Below, piece after piece: positions 5,778 through 9,001 of a stretch of 9,001 bases of DNA. The stretch spans positions 1 to 9,001 of the forward strand of contig JADDPY010000408.1 in NCBI GenBank assembly GCA_016781635.1, read 5' to 3'. Each line of letters opens with the position of its first letter. Position 1 is the stretch's first letter. Under the pieces are notes generated by a model. That model searched no databases. It saw nothing but the letters and a program-made list of their open reading frames with translations, and was not told where the DNA came from. Both the position numbers and the translations under genes were made by a program. Origin of the DNA: Rubrobacter sp. (GTDB taxonomy: Bacteria; Actinomycetota; Rubrobacteria; Rubrobacterales; Rubrobacteraceae).

Positions 5778-5793
5778 AGCATCTTGTTACACA
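5778..5793 (-). promoter_or_regulatory. hisZ copy of a 16-bp element shared with purU
   Basis: On the minus strand this reads TGTGTAACAAGATGCT, matching 14 of 16 bases at 8574-8589 upstream of purU in the same orientation. It directly abuts the palindrome that ends at 5776 and lies 63 bp before the hisZ start. It may contain a promoter -10 (GATGCT) or a regulator site. Confidence 0.4.
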
Positions 5794-5852
5794 TAGATGA
5801 GCGATCAGTGACTTTATAGCGATGAAGGATCGGATATCTGCGGTTGTCGGAT

Positions 5853-6157
5853 CTAGCCGAGCACGAACATAGCGAGCACCCAGGTGCCGCTGAACACCAA
5901 GATGCCCGTCGAGACGATCATGCAGGAGCGTAAGATCGTCTCTTCACCCGAGCCGTACGACTCGCGCTTGTAGTGGAACGCGAGGCCTCCGCCATGATGG
6001 TCACGCTGCCAGACAATCCCGCCGTCAGCAACAGAGCAGGCAACAACCCGACGCGGTTCAATACGGCGCCGGGTGGGCTCGACGAGGCGAAGTACGCGAA
6101 CCACGCCGATAGACCGACGAGCGCCAGCACGAAGCCGCACATTGCCAGCTTGACCAC
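5853..6157 (-). CDS. small three-helix membrane protein, apparent frameshift, unknown function
   Basis: Two overlapping frames together make one plausible protein. From GTG 6157, 56 residues contain two membrane helices (CGFVLALVGLSAWFAYFA and VGLLPALLLTAGLSG). In that frame the sequence then degrades to a Ser/Arg-rich tail ending at 5918. One frame over, from about 5989, comes a Lys/Glu-containing loop (HYKRESYGSGEETILR) and a third helix (MIVSTGILVFSGTWVLAMFV) ending at TAG 5853. Adding one G to the GG at 5989-5990 joins them (IMA-GGLAFHYK) into about 101 residues. Either this is a sequencing deletion or the gene is newly broken. There is no good ribosome site at the GTG and I do not recognise the family. 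The predicted protein is a bare membrane protein without catalytic motifs. Confidence 0.45.
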
Positions 6158-6261
6158 TGGCCCCGGCGACGCTTCACTCGTCGCGGCTGCAGCACAACCT
6201 ACCGAGAAGGGCGTCGGTCTGAGGCGCCTCCACCGCCACCTCTACGGCCACAGCATACGAG

Positions 6262-6292
6262 AGGCGGGACCGCTGAAAATGCGGCCCCTCCT
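6262..6292. terminator. hairpin just downstream of the lipoprotein-like gene
   Basis: On the minus strand, a few bases past the stop at 6299, GGGGCCGC and GCGGTCCC pair (one G-U) around a seven-base ATTTTCA loop, and AGG/CCT extend the stem after one mismatch. There is no U-run on the minus side; on the plus side it is followed by a pyrimidine-rich stretch. The position suggests termination or 3'-end protection of the 6299-7606 transcript, but the missing U-tract lowers confidence. The remaining 105 bp up to the next gene show nothing clear. Confidence 0.4.
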
Positions 6293-6298
6293 ATTCTT

Positions 6299-7606
6299 CT
6301 ACTGGTAGGTGACGACCGCCGGGGCAGGATCTAGCTGGAGGACCTCCTGCGGGGAGAGCAGCGGGGCGTCCTGGGTATAGAACAGTTTGAAGCCGCCGTA
6401 CTGGGTTGCCTCGTCGCGCACCAGGATGTCGTACTTGGTGAGCTTGGCCTCCGGGCCGCCGAAGCCGTCGGCGTGGAGGTTCACCTCGACGTTTTCGGTG
6501 GGCTGGATGAGCTGCTTATTCGTCACGATTCCGGTCTCGAACTGGTGGATGAGTAGCATCTTGTCGGGGATGTTGTTCTCCCGGACTATCGCGTCCAGGG
6601 TCTGGATGGCGGGCGCTATCTCGCTGCCATCGACGTTGCCGAGGTCCACACCGGGGATCTGGCCCGGTTCGACGGAGTACTCGGTGTCTATGGCGAGGTG
6701 TACGTAGGGACGCTCGAGGAAGGGTCGGAGAATCTCGATCTCCTCTTCTATCGTCGCGAGCCCGAGCTGGACGTCGAGGAGCAGGAGCGCCCCATTCTCC
6801 TCGGCAAGCTGGGCATACTGCTTTATAAGCTCGGTCGGAAGCTGGTTGATGTACAGACCGCTCGCGCCCGGCTCCCTGGAGGCGGTCGAGGCTATAAGCT
6901 CGATGGTCGGCACCGCCGGGTGCTCCGGGTCGAGCCGCGAGTACTCTGCCGTCTGCTCCTTGAGGTTCGCCATCATCGTCTGCGGGTCCGTCTCTCCGAG
7001 CACGCCCATGTACCCGGAGAGCGGGTTCCCATAGTACGCCACAAGACGATTGTTCTTGAGGGGACCGGTCGAGAGGTCCTCGGCCCCCGCCACGAGCGTC
7101 TGCCCGAGCGGCACGGTCCGCGTCGCCGGAGCGATGGGCTGGCCGTACTGGTCGACGGCGTTGCTCTCCGCCTGCGTCCCCTGGGGCTCGGGCGGTCCCG
7201 AAGCCTCGGTCAGCGGCTGGGCACCGGGCGGCGGCGCGATAGCCGTGAACGGCTGCCCCGAGCTCTGCTGGGTCTCGCCTCCGGTCGTCTCCCCCATTGT
7301 CTGACCGCCGGGCTGGGCGGTCGTGCCGCCCGTGGTCTCACCGCCCATGCCGTTCGTAATGCCGCCCGTCGTTTCGGCGGTTGTCGAACCGCCACCGGCG
7401 GCCCCGTCCGCGGCCTTTTTGGTGCTGCCCTCTTCCGGTGCGTCGGCCTCCTGGGAGCTTTCCCCCTGGGAACCCTGCTGCCCGGCTCCGCCGCATCCCA
7501 CGAACACGAACATCAGCGCCGCGAGGAGCAGTACGCCTCCTCCGAGCGAGGCGAACAGACGTCCCCCGTGGTTACGCCTTCTGAAACGTCTCTCCTGACC
7601 GCTCAA
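6299..7606 (-). CDS. secreted lipoprotein-like protein with low-complexity linker and uncharacterised C-terminal domain
   Basis: 435 residues. A basic N-terminus (RRFRRRNHGGR) precedes a hydrophobic segment (21-36) and Cys38 in FVFVGCGG, a near-lipobox, so it is probably a lipid-anchored outer-face protein. Residues 40-145 are a Gly/Thr/Glu/Gln-rich linker with three ETTGG units (78-82, 90-94, 106-110) interspersed with related GG motifs. From about 187 a folded domain begins: RLVAYYGNPLSGYMGVLGE, then PTIELIASTA (233-242), LLLLDVQLG (274-282), VHLAIDTEYS (302-311), KMLLIHQFETGIV (349-361), VNLHADGFGG (375-384) and GFKLFYTQDAPLLSP (405-419). The alternation of hydrophobic strands ending in Asp/Glu suggests a TIM-barrel or hydrolase-like fold. 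From memory, similar domains occur in hypothetical actinobacterial proteins, but I cannot name the family or reaction. The TTG start is supported by GGGAGG five bases upstream and by the export signal. Confidence 0.86.
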   Translation of the reverse strand: MSGQERRFRRRNHGGRLFASLGGGVLLLAALMFVFVGCGGAGQQGSQGESSQEADAPEEGSTKKAADGAAGGGSTTAETTGGITNGMGGETTGGTTAQPGGQTMGETTGGETQQSSGQPFTAIAPPPGAQPLTEASGPPEPQGTQAESNAVDQYGQPIAPATRTVPLGQTLVAGAEDLSTGPLKNNRLVAYYGNPLSGYMGVLGETDPQTMMANLKEQTAEYSRLDPEHPAVPTIELIASTASREPGASGLYINQLPTELIKQYAQLAEENGALLLLDVQLGLATIEEEIEILRPFLERPYVHLAIDTEYSVEPGQIPGVDLGNVDGSEIAPAIQTLDAIVRENNIPDKMLLIHQFETGIVTNKQLIQPTENVEVNLHADGFGGPEAKLTKYDILVRDEATQYGGFKLFYTQDAPLLSPQEVLQLDPAPAVVTYQ

Positions 7607-7652
7607 GCTGCCCTCCCGTTCACCCTACTCCACAGCAGACACACAAGAGCGC

Positions 7653-7660
7653 AGCATATC
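7653..7660 (-). promoter_or_regulatory. GATATGCT element, candidate -10 region of the lipoprotein-like gene
   Basis: Minus-strand GATATGCT lies 47 bases before the TTG start and is identical to eight bases of the element upstream of purU. TATGCT is an acceptable -10 hexamer (T-A-x-x-x-T). No convincing -35 is seen. The 76-bp gap to purU holds this box and the ribosome site, and no terminator for purU. Confidence 0.3.
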
Positions 7661-7682
7661 CTTTTATGAAGTGAGTTTTATG

Positions 7683-8537
7683 CTACTCAAAGACCACGGT
7701 GCGGTGGCCATCCACCAGTACCCGGTCCTCCAGGTGCCAGCGGACGGCGCGGGCGAGGACGCGGCGCTCGACCTCGCGCCCGAGGCGGACGAGGTCTTCG
7801 ACGGTGTCGCGGTGGGTGACGTGGGCGACGTCCTGGTGCACGATCGGGCCGGCGTCGAGGTCCTCGGTGACGTAGTGAGCCGTCGCCCCGATGGTCTTTA
7901 CGCCCCGGTCGTGGGCACGCCGGTACGGGTCGGCCCCGACGAAGGCCGGCAGGAACGAATGGTGGATGTTGAGGACGCGATCCGGGTAAGCCTGCACGAA
8001 TTTAGGGCTCAGAATCTGCATGTAGCGTGCGAGCACCACGAAATCCACCCCGTGCTCGGACAGCAGCCCCAGCATCTGGCCCTCCTGCTCGGCCCTGGTC
8101 TCCTTCGTCACCGGCAGGTGGAAGAAGGGGATCCCGTAAGCCTCCACGCGCCCGGCGAGATCGGGATGGTTGGAGACGACGAGCGGTATCTCCGCGTCGA
8201 GCTCGCCGGCGTCCCAGCGCCAGAGCAGGTCGATGAGGCAGTGGTCGTAGCGGGAAACCAGGATCGCCATCTTCTGTGGCGTGTCGGTAAGGGAGACGCG
8301 CCAGTCCATCCGGTGGCGCCTCGCGAGCGGCGTGAACGCCGAGGCGAACTCGTCGCGCTCCAGGCCAAAGCCGTCCCCTTCGATCTCCAGCCTCATAAGG
8401 AACCTGCCGCTCTCCCGGTTCACGTACTGGTCAGCCGACAGGATATTCCCATCGTGCATCGAGATGAACGAAGAGACCGCCGCTATGAGCCCCTTGGCGT
8501 CCGGGCAAGAGACGGATAGCCTGACGTTGTAACCCAC
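7683..8537 (-). CDS. purU: PurU, formyltetrahydrofolate deformylase
   Basis: Hydrolyses 10-formyl-THF to THF and formate, balancing the one-carbon pool and supplying formate for PurT-type purine synthesis. The 284 residues match the family. An N-terminal ACT domain (about 4-80, LSVSCPDAKGLIAAVSSFI) is the regulatory part. The C-terminal formyltransferase-fold domain contains SRYDHCLIDLLWRW (95-108), VVSNHPDL (120-127), the catalytic Asn190 and His192 in LNIHHSFLPAF, and Asp228 in VTEDLDAGPIVHQD. The ACT domain separates it from PurN, which is shorter. The GTG start at 8537 follows GGAAAG at five to six bases and gives the usual ACT N-terminus. It is divergent from the amylosucrase-like gene and appears monocistronic or leads into the lipoprotein-like gene 76 bp on. 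The shared upstream element with hisZ hints at common control. Confidence 0.96.
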   Translation of the reverse strand: MGYNVRLSVSCPDAKGLIAAVSSFISMHDGNILSADQYVNRESGRFLMRLEIEGDGFGLERDEFASAFTPLARRHRMDWRVSLTDTPQKMAILVSRYDHCLIDLLWRWDAGELDAEIPLVVSNHPDLAGRVEAYGIPFFHLPVTKETRAEQEGQMLGLLSEHGVDFVVLARYMQILSPKFVQAYPDRVLNIHHSFLPAFVGADPYRRAHDRGVKTIGATAHYVTEDLDAGPIVHQDVAHVTHRDTVEDLVRLGREVERRVLARAVRWHLEDRVLVDGHRTVVFE

Positions 8538-8573
8538 TTGTTCTTTCCGATCTTCGAGCGTCTTATAAGGCCG

Positions 8574-8589
8574 AGCATATCGTTACACA
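8574..8589 (-). promoter_or_regulatory. purU copy of a 16-bp element shared with hisZ
   Basis: On the minus strand this reads TGTGTAACGATATGCT, ending 37 bases before the purU start. Fourteen of 16 bases agree with 5778-5793, same orientation. The TATGCT end could be a -10 box. TTGATA occurs upstream, 17 bp from TAACGA inside the element, an alternative promoter reading. Confidence 0.4.
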
Positions 8590-8646
8590 AGAAACCACCG
8601 GCTATCAACGGGATCCAACACCCCAAAGCCCCGACCGTACGAAAGA

Positions 8647-8652
8647 TAGAAT
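8647..8652 (+). promoter_or_regulatory. candidate -10 box for the amylosucrase-like gene
   Basis: TAGAAT, five of six to consensus, in the most A/T-rich part of the purU/amylosucrase intergenic region. It would give a leader of about 75-80 bases to ATG 8737 that carries the hairpin at 8677-8692. The -35 region is not convincing. Confidence 0.35.
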
Positions 8653-8676
8653 AATGAGGATTGTTTGTCGCATTTC

Positions 8677-8692
8677 CCGGCCGCGAGGCCGG
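8677..8692 (+). repeat. perfect 6-bp hairpin with GCGA tetraloop in the leader
   Basis: CCGGCC-GCGA-GGCCGG is a perfect stem closed by a GNRA-type loop in the plus-strand RNA. There is no U-tract, so it is not a terminator. It sits between the candidate promoter and GGAGGAGG (8706-8713) and could stabilise or control the leader, or be a chance product of high GC. Confidence 0.4.
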
Positions 8693-8736
8693 CATTCACG
8701 ACCCCGGAGGAGGCAAAGGTCCAGAACGCGTTGTAT

Positions 8737-9001
8737 ATGAGCCCGGAGGCGCGCTCGGCCTTCGAGGGCGCCGAGCGCGCCTCCGCACGCGAGGAGCTCA
8801 TGGGCTCCCGGCGCGCGACGTCCAGGCCTTTCTGCTGCGGCTGGAACGGTACTGGCAGGACCTCTTCGACGGCCTGAAACCGCCCTACGGCGCCCGCGAA
8901 GACTTCGCCGGCTTCCTGAAGCGCCTCGTACGGCTCCTCGCCGCCCGGTACGCCGACCGACCGGAGGACCTCAAGGCGCTGGACCTGGAGCGCAACCTCA
9001 C
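8737..9001 (+). CDS. amylosucrase-like GH13 enzyme, N-terminus only, with apparent frameshift
   Basis: After 8805 the frame reads LPARDVQAFLLRLERYWQDL, then FDGLKPPYGAREDF and RPEDLKALDLERNL to the window edge. This matches the helical N-terminal domain of amylosucrases (for example the Deinococcus pattern FLLRLERYGEDL), enzymes that build alpha-1,4-glucan from sucrose and release fructose. The GH13 barrel and its catalytic residues lie outside the window. The visible frame has no ATG or GTG. The likely N-terminus (MSPEARSAFEGAERASAREE) is in another frame, starting at ATG 8737, and the two join if one G is added to the GGG at 8802-8804 (gag-ctc-atg-ggG-ctc). The joined protein has about 30 residues before FLLRLER, close to known family members. 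GGAGGAGG is 23 bases upstream of the ATG, further than ideal, so the exact start is open; TTG 8731 or ATG 8800 are alternatives. Confidence 0.8.
8744..8785 (+). repeat. perfect 16-bp inverted repeat in the first codons of the amylosucrase-like gene
   Basis: CGGAGGCGCGCTCGGC and its exact reverse complement GCCGAGCGCGCCTCCG flank a ten-base loop. It starts seven bases after ATG 8737, so the RNA would form a very stable hairpin at the start of translation. There is no U-tract. Confidence 0.7.

Noticed and set aside
7274..7378. Repetitive plus-strand DNA (CCGCCCGT-like units) as a possible CRISPR or tandem repeat array
   Set aside because: The repeats are degenerate and simply encode the ETTGG/GG linker of the lipoprotein-like protein on the minus strand; no spacer structure.
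7662..7682. Two TTTTATG direct repeats spaced 14 bp downstream of purU
   Set aside because: Only seven bases each in an A/T-rich gap; not followed by any structure and easily chance.
6698..8519. Plus-strand ORFs opposite the lipoprotein-like gene and purU (6698-7669, 7671-8519)
   Set aside because: They are mirror ORFs of real minus-strand genes; the minus products have export signals or catalytic motifs and these do not.
8665..8736. Start of the amylosucrase-like gene at TTG 8665
   Set aside because: It would place the leader hairpin and GGAGGAGG inside the coding region and has no ribosome site of its own.

Overview
This window is GC-rich, compact chromosomal DNA. It looks like a deep-branching actinobacterium, most likely Rubrobacter or a relative. 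The grounds are the GC-rich codon choice, GTG and TTG starts, actinobacterial-looking proteins and a sortase-type surface protein. The genus is an inference; no 16S or other decisive marker is present.

The left two thirds is a histidine biosynthesis locus on the minus strand. Reading 5' to 3' along that strand it runs hisZ (5715-4429), hisG (4432-3773), hisD (3792-2527), a short truncated GNAT acetyltransferase remnant (2527-2360), hisB (1770-1186), hisH (1035-409) and hisA (412 to beyond the left edge). hisZ/hisG, hisG/hisD, hisD/GNAT and hisH/hisA overlap, so they are probably translationally coupled. HisG is the short form, which needs HisZ as regulatory subunit, and both are present. hisC, usually found between hisD and hisB in actinobacteria, is absent. 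In that place, on the opposite strand, sits a small secreted protein with an LPDTG sortase signal (1903-2337). It splits the locus, so hisB-hisH-hisA should need its own promoter.

To the right, also on the minus strand, are a small three-helix membrane protein that seems frameshifted (6157-5853), a secreted lipoprotein-like protein with a Gly/Thr/Glu-rich linker and an uncharacterised C-terminal domain (7606-6299), and purU, formyltetrahydrofolate deformylase (8537-7683). At the right edge, diverging from purU, is the start of an amylosucrase-like GH13 gene (8737 to beyond 9001) with an apparent one-base frameshift.

The genes are mostly housekeeping. The more interesting material is non-coding: a 16-bp element matching at 14 of 16 positions upstream of both hisZ and purU; a 22-bp palindrome upstream of hisZ; a perfect 16-bp inverted repeat in the first codons of the amylosucrase gene; and the remodelled hisD-hisB junction. 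I see no defence system, CRISPR array, transposon, tRNA or rRNA.
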